DNA of 64,000 bases. Origin: Oscillospiraceae bacterium (GTDB lineage Bacteria > Bacillota > Clostridia > Oscillospirales > Ruminococcaceae). Positions within the stretch are counted from its first letter, which is position 1. Every line of letters starts with the position of its first letter. The DNA is taken from NCBI GenBank assembly GCA_009777725.1, contig WRLG01000012.1:1-64000 (forward strand). The letters run 5' to 3'. The translations under genes were made by a program, and so were the position numbers. The notes under the pieces are model-generated. The model was not told the DNA's origin. It made no database searches and saw only the letters and a program-made list of their open reading frames with translations. This document shows positions 8,178 to 15,492 of the stretch, piece by piece.

Positions 8178-8453
8178 ATGAACAAAATCTTTAAACAAGC
8201 CTACGATGATTTTCTTTTTAACCTGTTGGAAGCAACCTACTCCGAATACCGCAATTCAAATAAATATCTTTTATACCAAGAAAAAATAAAACAAATGAAC
8301 GAAATAATAGAGGGTGATTTCACAAAAAGTCAGCAGATTTTTATAGAGGAATGTTTCGGACTGCTTTCAGAATCGTCCGAAAACCAAGTGAGCTTTGCTT
8401 TCAAAAAAGCTTTTTCATACAGAGCCTGCCTAACAAAGGAGCTTGGCGTGTAA
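8178..8453 (+). CDS. Small helical protein, paralogue of 49651-49929
   Basis: A 91-residue, probably all-helical protein with no recognised family. It is clearly related to the minus-strand protein at 49651-49929. Shared features in order are an N-terminal amphipathic helix, (S/C)EY near residue 23, YQEKI/WQEKI, EGDFTKSQ/EGEFTPSQ, F(I/V)(E/N)ECF, and AF(K/R)(K/R)AFSYR/S near the end. Both copies are divergent from an XRE regulator and have consensus promoters. AGGAGG precedes the ATG. The arrangement suggests a regulated small-protein module, but its activity cannot be told from sequence. Confidence 0.65.
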   Translation: MNKIFKQAYDDFLFNLLEATYSEYRNSNKYLLYQEKIKQMNEIIEGDFTKSQQIFIEECFGLLSESSENQVSFAFKKAFSYRACLTKELGV

Positions 8454-8470
8454 AATGAGGGGGGGTTATG

Positions 8471-8498
8471 TGTAGGGGCGACCGCCTCGGTCGCCCGA
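8471..8498. repeat. REP-like palindrome
   Basis: TGTAGGGGCGACCGCC followed by TCGGTCGCCC forms a GGGCGACCG/CGGTCGCCC hairpin. It lies in the convergent gap between the small helical gene and lysS, and is the same family as the repeat starting at 50294. Confidence 0.65.
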
Positions 8499-8520
8499 AT
8501 ACCTCCGCCCTCAAACCTCA

Positions 8521-10026
8521 TCAAAGCGGCTTCATAGTAGGAAACAGCAAAACATCTCGGATAGAAGCACTGTCCGTCAACAGCATGACAAGCCTGTCAA
8601 GCCCGAAGCCTAAGCCTCCTGTCGGCGGCAAGCCGTGCTCTAAGGCTGAGATATAATCCTCATCCACCTCGGCGTTCGTGCCTTGCGCCCGCTTCGCCTC
8701 AACCTGCCGCTCAAAACGCTCCCGTTGGTCTAGGGGGTCGTTGAGCTCGGAGAAAGCGTTGGCAATTTCGCTGGCGTTTATAAACAGCTCAAAACGCTCA
8801 GTGAAAGCCGCATCGGAGGGCTTTCTTTTTGCGAGCGGCGAGTTTTCAACGGGGTAATCGTATATAATGGTCGGCTGAATCAGCTTCCATTCAACGAGCT
8901 CTTCAAAAAAGGCGACCAGAATATTCCCTTTGGTAGCACTGTCACCCTCGGCGGCTTCAATCCCCCGCTCTTTGGCGCAAGCGCGCGCCGCCGCGTCGTC
9001 CTGCCATGAGTTGTAATCAACATCGGCATATTTCTTTACGGCGTCAATCATGGTGAGGCGTTCCCATTCCGCCATGTTAATGGTGTTGCCTTTATGTGTG
9101 ATGGTCAAAGTGCCGCATATTTTTTGGGTAATTGAGGTAAGCATGGTTTGGATTAATTCCATCATGCCGAAATAATCGGTATACGCTTGATAAAGCTCAA
9201 CTGAAGTAAATTCGGGATTATGCGATGAATCCATCCCCTCGTTGCGGAAAATCCGCCCGACTTCGTAAACCCTGTCAAACCCGCCGACGATAAGGCGTTT
9301 CAGATAAAGCTCCGTTTCAATCCGCAGGTACATTTGCAAATCAAGGGTGTTATGGCGCGTGATAAAAGGGCGCGCCGCCGCGCCGATTTCAAGGGAGTGA
9401 AGCACCGGGGTATCAACCTCCAGAAATCCCCTGCCGTCTAAAAAGCTTCGTATTTCGGATAGGATTCGGCTTCTTTTGATAAACACGTCTTTCACTGCGG
9501 GGTTGCAAATCAAATCAAGCTCGCGCCTGCGGTAACGCATATCCTTGTCCTGCAAGCCGTGCCATTTTTCGGGAAGCGGGAGCAGAGCTTTCGCAAGCAG
9601 GGTTAGCTTTTGCGCGTGGACGGAGATTTCGCCCTTGCGGGTGCGGAAAACAAAGCCCTCCACGCCGATAATGTCGCCTATATCCCAAGTCTTAAACGCC
9701 GCAAACGCCTCCTCGCCGATGTCGTTCATGCGGACATAGACCTGCATACGCCCGCCGCCATCGCGAACGTCGATGAAGTTTGCTTTCCCCATATCCCGCC
9801 AAGACGTGATGCGCCCTGCGATTTTTACGTTTTGGTTTTCATATTCCTCAAATTTTTCACTTATATCGATGTTTTGGGCATCAAAATCAAATTTGGTGAT
9901 TTCAAACGGGTCACTGCCCGCCGCCTTTAGCTCCGCAAGCTTTTCAAGCCGCACTTTTTTTAAAATATGAATATCCCGCTCCGCCTGCTCAGCTTGCTCA
10001 CCTGCGGCAATATTTTCTTCCTGCAC
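8521..10026 (-). CDS. lysS: Lysyl-tRNA synthetase, class II
   Basis: A 501-residue class II LysRS: an OB-fold anticodon-binding domain in the first 150 residues (VKIAGRITSWRDMGKANFIDVRDG), then the catalytic domain with motif 2 (GRIFRNEGMDSSHNPEF) and motif 3 (GGLGFGLDRLVMLL). It charges tRNA-Lys in the cytoplasm. The start is GTG at 10026 behind AAGGGGG. It lies about 95 bp after greA in the same direction, and a greA-lysS pair is common in Bacillota. The gap contains a short AT-rich tract (10043-10080) that resembles the terminal words of the MITE-like repeat. Confidence 0.95.
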   Translation of the reverse strand: MQEENIAAGEQAEQAERDIHILKKVRLEKLAELKAAGSDPFEITKFDFDAQNIDISEKFEEYENQNVKIAGRITSWRDMGKANFIDVRDGGGRMQVYVRMNDIGEEAFAAFKTWDIGDIIGVEGFVFRTRKGEISVHAQKLTLLAKALLPLPEKWHGLQDKDMRYRRRELDLICNPAVKDVFIKRSRILSEIRSFLDGRGFLEVDTPVLHSLEIGAAARPFITRHNTLDLQMYLRIETELYLKRLIVGGFDRVYEVGRIFRNEGMDSSHNPEFTSVELYQAYTDYFGMMELIQTMLTSITQKICGTLTITHKGNTINMAEWERLTMIDAVKKYADVDYNSWQDDAAARACAKERGIEAAEGDSATKGNILVAFFEELVEWKLIQPTIIYDYPVENSPLAKRKPSDAAFTERFELFINASEIANAFSELNDPLDQRERFERQVEAKRAQGTNAEVDEDYISALEHGLPPTGGLGFGLDRLVMLLTDSASIRDVLLFPTMKPL

Positions 10027-10122
10027 AACAAAGCCCCCTTAAAGCAATTGACAATTAATAATTGACAATTGATAATTATTGGAAGCGGAAGATTTTAATC
10101 TCCGCTTTGAAATTTCTACTGC

Positions 10123-10599
10123 TTATTTTCCAATGTCAATGATTTCCATTTGTATAATTCCTACGGGTGCTTCCACCTCGATAATGTCGCCGACATGTTT
10201 GGTCATTGCGGCAAGCCCTATGGGGGATTCGTCCGATATTTTATTATTGTCGGGGTCTGATTCGGTAGAGCCGACGATTTGCAGGGTCATAATCTCGTCA
10301 AGCTCCATATCGCGCATGGTGACGATTGAGCCTATACCGATTTCATCGACCGATAAATCGCTTTCCGCTACAATCTCGGCATTCGCAATCATATATTCCA
10401 TTTCTTGGATACGCGCTTCAAGAATACCCTGTTCATTTTTAGCCTCATCGTATTCGGCGTTCTCGGAAAGGTCTCCGAAAGCGCGGGCTTCTTTAAGCTT
10501 CTGCGCGACCTCCGCGCGCTTTACGGTAATAAGATGTTCAAGCTCCGCTTCAAGCCTTTGCAGCCCCTCGGAGGACATTCTAACCTTCTTAACAGCCAT
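10123..10599 (-). CDS. greA: Transcription elongation factor GreA
   Basis: A 158-residue GreA. The N-terminal coiled coil (LEAELEHLITVKRAEVAQKL) carries the acidic tip GDLSENAEYDEAK, which inserts into the RNA polymerase secondary channel and stimulates transcript cleavage. The C-terminal FKBP-like domain follows (IVGSTESDPDNNKISDESPIG). It is transcribed from a perfect promoter at 10632-10660 and probably co-transcribed with lysS. AAGGAG precedes the ATG. Confidence 0.95.
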   Translation of the reverse strand: MAVKKVRMSSEGLQRLEAELEHLITVKRAEVAQKLKEARAFGDLSENAEYDEAKNEQGILEARIQEMEYMIANAEIVAESDLSVDEIGIGSIVTMRDMELDEIMTLQIVGSTESDPDNNKISDESPIGLAAMTKHVGDIIEVEAPVGIIQMEIIDIGK

Positions 10600-10631
10600 G
10601 TCAAGCAGCTCCTTACAGTAGTATTTATTTT

Positions 10632-10660
10632 ATTATACAATATCTCGTGCATTTTGTCAA
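10632..10660 (-). promoter_or_regulatory. Promoter of greA-lysS
   Basis: Read on the minus strand: TTGACA (10660-10655), 17 bp, TATAAT (10637-10632), 33 bp ahead of the greA start. A full sigma-A consensus. Confidence 0.8.
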
Positions 10661-10680
10661 GGAATAGCGCAATGGAAACA

Positions 10681-10706
10681 AAACCGCCTGTGTAGGCGGT
10701 TTTTTC
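10681..10706 (-). terminator. Terminator of the tRNA-Val gene
   Basis: The stem ACCGCC/GGCGGT with a short loop is flanked by A and T runs. It lies just after the tRNA on the minus strand and before the greA promoter. The symmetric A/T flanks would allow it to work in both directions. Confidence 0.75.
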
Positions 10707-10717
10707 GGAACTAAAGT

Positions 10718-10793
10718 TGGTGGAGACAACCGGGCTCGAACCAGTGACCTCTTGCGTGTCGGGCAAGCGCTCTCCCTGCTGAGCTATGCCTCC
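10718..10793 (-). tRNA. tRNA-Val (GAC)
   Basis: A 76-nt cloverleaf with CCA encoded. The acceptor stem is GGAGGCA/TGTCTCC, the D arm GCTC/GAGC with GG in the loop, the anticodon stem CTTGC/GCAAG and the T arm ACTGG-TTCGAGC-CCGGT. The seven-base anticodon loop reads CCGACAC, so the anticodon is GAC (valine). Base 33, almost always U, reads C here. A perfect promoter lies upstream and a terminator downstream, so it is an independent single-tRNA transcript. Confidence 0.9.
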
Positions 10794-10820
10794 AAAGGTT
10801 TTCACTTACCAACAATTAAG

Positions 10821-10849
10821 ATTATACCACCTTTTGGGGTTGTTGTCAA
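10821..10849 (-). promoter_or_regulatory. Promoter of tRNA-Val
   Basis: Minus strand: TTGACA (10849-10844), 17 bp, TATAAT (10826-10821), 27 bp upstream of the tRNA 5' end. Full consensus. Confidence 0.8.
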
Positions 10850-11101
10850 GTGTTTTTTTTATTTGAGTTACGGCGTTAAGTTGAATCGTTAATTTTTGCA
10901 TATTATCTGCCTTTGTTTTTCCCTGCTTTCTCGTGTTTCCTTTGCGCTACGTCCCATGAATATTTTGTCTTATATTCATACGTTTTCCCGCATAAATACG
11001 TCCAAGTCCCCCGCTCAATTTCCCTATCCAAAGTTTTTTTGAACACCCGATAACCTTGATAATTTCAGGCTTTTCTTGCCCCGCATTCAGCATACTCTGA
11101 G
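10850..11101. other. Decayed spacer between tRNA-Val and IS481 remnant
   Basis: No intact gene. On the minus strand an open stretch ending at 10903 reads roughly 43 codons (ending KHEKAGKNKGR) and may be the tail of a broken gene, but I recognise no family. It looks like accessory debris next to the transposase remnant. Confidence 0.35.
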
Positions 11102-11589
11102 AAACATGGGGTAACAGCCGCCGCAATCAAATATCGCACCAACGAGGGTATACCCGAAGCATGACATGGCTATGGTGGACATTGCGTAAGATGGGGCTTC
11201 AGCCCATAAAACCGCCTAATCCGAAGTACATACCCAAGCCCTACGAGCAGATGAGTTATCCGGGGCAACGTGTGCAAATTGATGTTAAATTCGTCCCCGC
11301 CGTTTGTCTGGTCGGCGAGGCGAAGGGTGAAAAGTTTTATCAATATACAAATATCAAGCACAAACTCATACGACCGTATACCCCCAGACACAATGGGAAA
11401 GTCGAGCGTTCTCATCGCAAGGACAATAAGTGTTTTTACGCTGTTAAAAGATTTTACTCGTTTGATGATTTTAAGAAGCAGTTAGCTGTAAGAAACAGGG
11501 ATTACAATAATTTTCCGATGCGTCCGCTTAACTGGAAATCTCCGAGAGAGATTTTAAACCATTTCTTAACTTTCGGTGAAGTTTTTTAA
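11102..11589 (+). pseudogene. IS481 family transposase remnant with internal deletions
   Basis: The first fragment reads KHGVTAAAIKYRTN, the start of the helix-turn-helix region of IS481-type transposases, and breaks after a few codons. A second open stretch (from 11161) holds KPPNPKYIPKPYEQMSYPGQ, the first catalytic Asp in QIDVKFVP, then FYQYT joined directly to IKHKLIRPYTPRHNGKVERS. The whole middle of the DDE domain, with the second Asp, is missing, although the C-terminal block with the final Glu (KVERSHRKDN) survives. At least two in-element deletions are present, so it cannot be active. No clear terminal inverted repeats were found; the tract CATCATTGACAAACCT at about 11604 resembles a worn element end. 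Confidence 0.85.
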
Positions 11590-11746
11590 AACTGCTGTAA
11601 TACATCATTGACAAACCTGCATTTTTCTTTATTTAATTTAAAACATAAAAAAATCCATTAACAGGGATGTATTAAATGTTTCCGGCTTTATTCAATCTGC
11701 ACTAAAAGATTATCTTAAAATTGAAAACCAAGCATAGCTCAACTAA

Positions 11747-11778
11747 AATGTCCCCCGCCTCTACAGACGGGGGACATT
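11747..11778 (-). terminator. Terminator of the M23 peptidase gene
   Basis: Stem AATGTCCCCCG/CGGGGGACATT; on the minus strand it is followed by TTTTAG. It lies about 30 bp after the stop of the peptidase gene. The gap 11590-11746 shows only IS debris. Confidence 0.75.
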
Positions 11779-11806
11779 AATGTTATCTTAACAAGCTCAC
11801 TCAGCT

Positions 11807-13558
11807 TTAATTTTGAGTAACATAATCCACCGGGTTCAGATATTTCGCGCCGGATTTTACTTCAAAGTGCAGGTGGTTACCTGTTGACCAGCCTGTGCTT
11901 CCTACGTAACCGATAAGCTGACCCTTAACTACCCTGTCTCCGGCACTGATTGCTACGCTGTCCATATGTCCGTAAAGCGTAACAAGTCCGCTGTCGTGGC
12001 TTATGGTAACGCAGTTTCCGTATCCGTCGCCCTTATTACCCGCGCGGTTAACATTACCGCTTTCCGATGCGTATACAGGTGTTCCGCGTGGTGCGGCAAT
12101 GTCAATGCCGGTGTGTCCGCGACCGTCGCCCATATATGCCGATATATATCCGCTTCCGTCCCCTACGGGCCAGAAATATGAACCGCCGCCGCCCGAGCCC
12201 TTGCTGACCGCCGTCTTGGTTTCTCTCGTTCCTCTTCTTACCACCTGTGTTACAGGCTCATAGATGCTTTGCCTTTCTAAAACTTCCCTGCTTACAGGCT
12301 TGTCATTTTTAAAGGTAACAAGCGCGGTTACAGTCCTCTTGCCCTCAGAGCCCTGCGAGATTACTCTGCTCTCGCCCTTATACATGTCGGGGTCGTCAAT
12401 ATATTCGACTTGATATTTAACCCTTTCGTTAAAGGTCATTTCTTTAGTTGTAAGCATTTGAAGATAAGGAACTTCCGCGCTCAGCTGTATCATAGCACCG
12501 ATGGGGAATTCTTCGTCCATATCCCTTATCCGTCTGCCCTCGTAGGTCATGATACATCTTTTCAGCTCGTCCTCATCCATGCCGAATTTATTCGCCAGAT
12601 ACCAAGGGTTATCACCCTCCTCAACCACGTAATATTCGGGCTGGGTTTCAATAGAGCTGAATTTGTTTATGATATATTGCTCGGATACGATTTCATCGGG
12701 GCTGACGTATCTCTCGTAGCTGTACTCAATGTCTTTTTCAAGGCTGGCTGAAATGACGTCATCTGTAATATAATTAAGCGTTAAAGCGTTGATATACTCG
12801 TCAATTTTACCGAAATCCGTAACCGCTCCAATTGATTCGCCGTCAACCGTAACGTCAAAAGCCCTTACGCGCTCTTCCCCGTTATAACTTGAATACAGCG
12901 GCACAACGCCGTTCGGACTGCTAACGGCAAGCGTGGATTTCTCCTCAATCAAGCTGGCAAGCATATGCTCGTCAATCGTTTCGTCTGCGGAACTGAGGGG
13001 CTTTATGGTGAAGCTTGCTTTAAAAGGTGTCCCTATATCATAGTATGTAGTGCGCTCCGCTAAGGTTCTGTTCGCGCCCTCTATAACGGATTCAGCCGAC
13101 ACAATACCAAGCTCTTGCCCGTCATATTCAAGCAAAATACCGTAATCTACAGCCTCTATATCGGATATAACGGTTAAGAGAGCAATTACAGCCGCAAGCG
13201 GGGCAATGTGGTTTACAGCGGTGCGGAATATTTTTTTATGCTTTTTGTCATATTTAACAATATCTGAAGCCGTCATGGCAACCATACCCTTAAAGCCGAT
13301 TGCGCGCTTTCTTTCAGACAATTTCTTTTTTGACGATTCTGCGATTTTTAAAAGCTTCTCAATCTTTAAAACGGCTTTTCTCAACCACCCTTTAAGCCTC
13401 CGTGCAAGTTCTTCTTTTAACGGCGAGATGAAACGTGCCGCAAATGCTAACCCCTTTTTCAAACACATCCAAAGAGCCATTAAGGTTTTAACTACTGTGT
13501 CGGCGACAAGAAGCCCCGTATTCACCATCTGCTTCTCAAACCGAACGCTACTGAACAT
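11807..13558 (-). CDS. Membrane-anchored M23 endopeptidase with LysM and G5 domains
   Basis: About 583 residues. The N-terminal 100 are basic and amphipathic, a membrane helix follows near residue 125 (APLAAVIALLTVISDI), then a mixed region. A LysM domain comes next (YYVVEEGDNPWYLANKFGMD), then a G5 domain (about 70 residues ending GTRETKTAV), a Gly/Ser linker and a C-terminal M23 domain with zinc ligands in GHTGIDIAAPRGTPVYAS and HLHFEVKSG. It should cut peptide cross-links of peptidoglycan outside the cell, with LysM and G5 for wall binding. ATG at 13558 is chosen because AAGGAGAGG lies 8 bases upstream. It has its own promoter and terminator. No ydaO-type riboswitch was seen upstream. Confidence 0.88.
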   Translation of the reverse strand: MFSSVRFEKQMVNTGLLVADTVVKTLMALWMCLKKGLAFAARFISPLKEELARRLKGWLRKAVLKIEKLLKIAESSKKKLSERKRAIGFKGMVAMTASDIVKYDKKHKKIFRTAVNHIAPLAAVIALLTVISDIEAVDYGILLEYDGQELGIVSAESVIEGANRTLAERTTYYDIGTPFKASFTIKPLSSADETIDEHMLASLIEEKSTLAVSSPNGVVPLYSSYNGEERVRAFDVTVDGESIGAVTDFGKIDEYINALTLNYITDDVISASLEKDIEYSYERYVSPDEIVSEQYIINKFSSIETQPEYYVVEEGDNPWYLANKFGMDEDELKRCIMTYEGRRIRDMDEEFPIGAMIQLSAEVPYLQMLTTKEMTFNERVKYQVEYIDDPDMYKGESRVISQGSEGKRTVTALVTFKNDKPVSREVLERQSIYEPVTQVVRRGTRETKTAVSKGSGGGGSYFWPVGDGSGYISAYMGDGRGHTGIDIAAPRGTPVYASESGNVNRAGNKGDGYGNCVTISHDSGLVTLYGHMDSVAISAGDRVVKGQLIGYVGSTGWSTGNHLHFEVKSGAKYLNPVDYVTQN

Positions 13559-13682
13559 TATAAATACCTCTCCTTTCATTTTTTGGAAGCCACACGCTTC
13601 CGACCCCCATCAGTAATTTTTTTTATAATAACAGAGCGTATGCTCCGATTTCTTAATTACAAAAGAGTTACACTATAAGAAT

Positions 13683-13710
13683 ATTATACCGCATTATGCA
13701 GAAAAAGCAA
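13683..13710 (-). promoter_or_regulatory. Promoter of the M23 peptidase gene
   Basis: Minus strand: TTGCTT (13710-13705), 16 bp, TATAAT (13688-13683). The roughly 120-nt leader contains a GGAAGCG/CGCTTCC-type hairpin near 13586-13602 and no recognised riboswitch. Confidence 0.55.
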
Positions 13711-13811
13711 TAGTTTTTTTGATATTTTGGATAAATGTACAAAAATATAGACGAACCACCAGTAAGAAATTTGACAAATTGACGGCTTTTTAGGTTTATT
13801 ATTGTTACATA

Positions 13812-13840
13812 TTGCAAATTGGTTGGTAATATGGTATAAT
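13812..13840 (+). promoter_or_regulatory. Promoter of the gatCAB-aspS operon
   Basis: TTGCAA (13812-13817), 17 bp, TATAAT (13835-13840). Transcription would start near 13847, giving a leader of about 90 nt before gatC. Confidence 0.65.
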
Positions 13841-13853
13841 AAAAATATAATCG

Positions 13854-13903
13854 GGAGTGGTTAAGGAACAGTGCAGGTTATTTTTTTAACAGTTCCAAGC
13901 TCC
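13854..13903 (+). promoter_or_regulatory. Hairpin in the gat operon leader
   Basis: Nested pairings in the 5' leader: GGAG(C)/GCTCC outside, GGAAC/GTTCC inside, and GTTA/TAAC at the top beside a T run. No T-box signature (such as AGGGTGGNACCGCG) is present, so the mode of control, if any, is unknown. Confidence 0.4.
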
Positions 13904-13936
13904 TATTAGTTAAAGAGTAGTAAAGAGGTTGATAGA

Positions 13937-14215
13937 ATGGATGTTAATACCGTTAAAGAGCTTGCGGCTTTAAGCTTTTTGAATTTCACGCAAGAGGAGT
14001 CGGAAAAAGCGGCGGCAGATTTATCCGCCGAGGTTGAAGAGCTTAAAATCGTAAAAGACCTTGTCCTTGAGTATGCTCCTTTAAAGGATAACCGCGGTGC
14101 TTATTTAAAGGATTTGCGGGAGGATATACCCGCCCCGTCAATGCCCGTTGAAAGGCTTCTGCAAAATGCCGTTAACAGCGAGAACAGCTTTGTCGTTCCC
14201 AAGGTAGTGGAATAG
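13937..14215 (+). CDS. gatC: GatC, amidotransferase subunit C
   Basis: A 92-residue GatC with the usual N-terminal helix (VNTVKELAALSFLNFTQEESEKAAADL) and the C-terminal block (LREDIPAPSMPVERLLQNAVNSE). GatC wraps around GatA and GatB and stabilises the transamidosome core that converts Asp-tRNA(Asn) or Glu-tRNA(Gln) to the amide form. It is the first gene of gatC-gatA-gatB-aspS. AAAGAGG precedes the ATG. Its sequence looks normal, in contrast to gatA. Confidence 0.9.
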   Translation: MDVNTVKELAALSFLNFTQEESEKAAADLSAEVEELKIVKDLVLEYAPLKDNRGAYLKDLREDIPAPSMPVERLLQNAVNSENSFVVPKVVE

Positions 14216-14233
14216 AATTAAAAACAAAACCGA

Positions 14234-14301
14234 AAGGGGGAATCAGACCATGCCGCCCTGATTGTCCGTTTGTACTTAAACGGAGCATGGTCGTTTATAT
14301 G
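14234..14301 (+). promoter_or_regulatory. Structured ribosome-entry region between gatC and gatA
   Basis: A strong Shine-Dalgarno AAGGGGG (14234-14240) is followed not by gatA but by a four-codon reading frame (ATG CCG CCC TGA at 14249). The 5' arm GACCATGC (14246-14253) pairs perfectly with GCATGGTC (14285-14292), and TCCGTTT (14265-14271) pairs with AAACGGA (14278-14284). Folding this 15-bp stem would bring the AAGGGGG close to the gatA ATG at 14299. Confidence 0.5.
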
Positions 14302-15492
14302 GATATTGGAAAATTGACGCTTCGCGCAATGCGCGGGATGCTTGACAGGAAAGAAATTTCAGCCCCGGAGTTGACAAGCGAATATATTAAGGAGGCTAAA
14401 GCCTCCGGGCATTTTGTTACCGTTTGCGCCGATGAAGCAAAAGCCGCCGCAGACAGGGCGCAGAAAATTATCAACGCGGGCAGGGCAACCCCGCTTTGCG
14501 GCATACCCGTTGCCTTAACCGATAATATCTGCACGGAGGGGATAAGGACTGCCTGCGGCTCAAAAACGCTTGAAAATTTTACCCCGCCCTACAGCGCGCA
14601 TGTTGCGGACAGGCTTAATTCCGAAAACGCGGTTATTACAGGCAAAACCGCAATTGAAGAATTCGGTATGCACGGCTCGGCTCATGTAAGTGTATTCACG
14701 GCAGATTGCGGCGCGGTTACTTTAAGACCAACCTACGGGCGGGTTTCAAGGTTCGGTCTGGCGGCGTTCGCAAGCTCGTTTGACCAAATAGGAACTGTGG
14801 CAGGTAACGCGCACGATTGCGGGCTGCTGCTTAACTCCATAGCAGGCTTTGACCCGCAGGACGTTACCACAAATAAAAAAAGCACTCCCGATTTTACGGC
14901 TAAGGCGGGGCAGACTGCCAAGGGGCTTAAAATTGCCCTTCCGAAAGAATTTTTAGAGGATTGCCCCGATAAAGGGTTAATAAACGCCGTTAAAGAAGCG
15001 GCGGAATGGTTTACCGCGCAGGGAGCGGAGGTTGAGGAATATTCCCTGCCCACCGTCAAATACGCGTATGCGGCGCACCGCATTATATCCTCCGCTGAAG
15101 CTTCCTCTAATATGGCGCGCTATGACGGTATCAAATTCGGTCATCGTTCTAAGGAGGACGGCTCATTTGCGGAGCTTGTGCGCGCTTCAAGAGCGGAGGG
15201 CTTCGGCTTTGAACTGAAGAAACGCATATTGCTCGGCAACTTTGCCTTGTCAAACAATAACATTCAAGATTATTTCTTTAAGGCTATGGCGGTTAGGCAG
15301 AAGCTCCGCGAGGAGTACACGGCTTTATTTGAAAGGTTTAATCTTATCTTATGCGGCGGGTGCAATATTCCGTCAATCCTTGCGGGACTTCCCGTCATTT
15401 CAACAAGCGGCATATCTGTAACAGGAAATTATTGGGACGAAGAAACCATTATCCAAGCGGCTGACTTTTTTGAAAGGGGGCAGGAATCATGA
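14299..15492 (+). CDS. gatA: GatA homologue lacking the amidase active site
   Basis: About 397 residues, against roughly 485 for normal GatA. Similarity to GatA is clear at both ends: GIPVALTDNICTEG, RPTYGRVSRFGLAAFASS, DGIKFGHRSK and RILLGNFALS. The catalytic machinery is gone. The amidase Lys of the usual I-K-D-N-I is Thr (ALTDNI). The Gly/Ser-rich block with the cis-Ser and the GSDTGGSIRQPA block with the nucleophile are absent, since AHVSVFTADCGAV runs straight into TLRPTYGRV. A C-terminal block before ILAGLPVI that helps bind glutamine is also shortened. The frame is open and overlaps gatB by four bases. It cannot hydrolyse glutamine by the known mechanism. It may act as a scaffold for ammonia-dependent GatB or be a decaying paralogue. 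An in-frame ATG at 14287 is a less likely start. Confidence 0.88.
   Translation: MDIGKLTLRAMRGMLDRKEISAPELTSEYIKEAKASGHFVTVCADEAKAAADRAQKIINAGRATPLCGIPVALTDNICTEGIRTACGSKTLENFTPPYSAHVADRLNSENAVITGKTAIEEFGMHGSAHVSVFTADCGAVTLRPTYGRVSRFGLAAFASSFDQIGTVAGNAHDCGLLLNSIAGFDPQDVTTNKKSTPDFTAKAGQTAKGLKIALPKEFLEDCPDKGLINAVKEAAEWFTAQGAEVEEYSLPTVKYAYAAHRIISSAEASSNMARYDGIKFGHRSKEDGSFAELVRASRAEGFGFELKKRILLGNFALSNNNIQDYFFKAMAVRQKLREEYTALFERFNLILCGGCNIPSILAGLPVISTSGISVTGNYWDEETIIQAADFFERGQES

Noticed and set aside
13559..13720. Possible c-di-AMP (ydaO-type) riboswitch upstream of the M23 peptidase
   Set aside because: Such switches often precede wall hydrolases, but the leader here is only about 120 nt and lacks the expected conserved blocks.
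13841..13936. Possible T-box leader for the gat operon
   Set aside because: The leader is short and has no T-box sequence or specifier stem.
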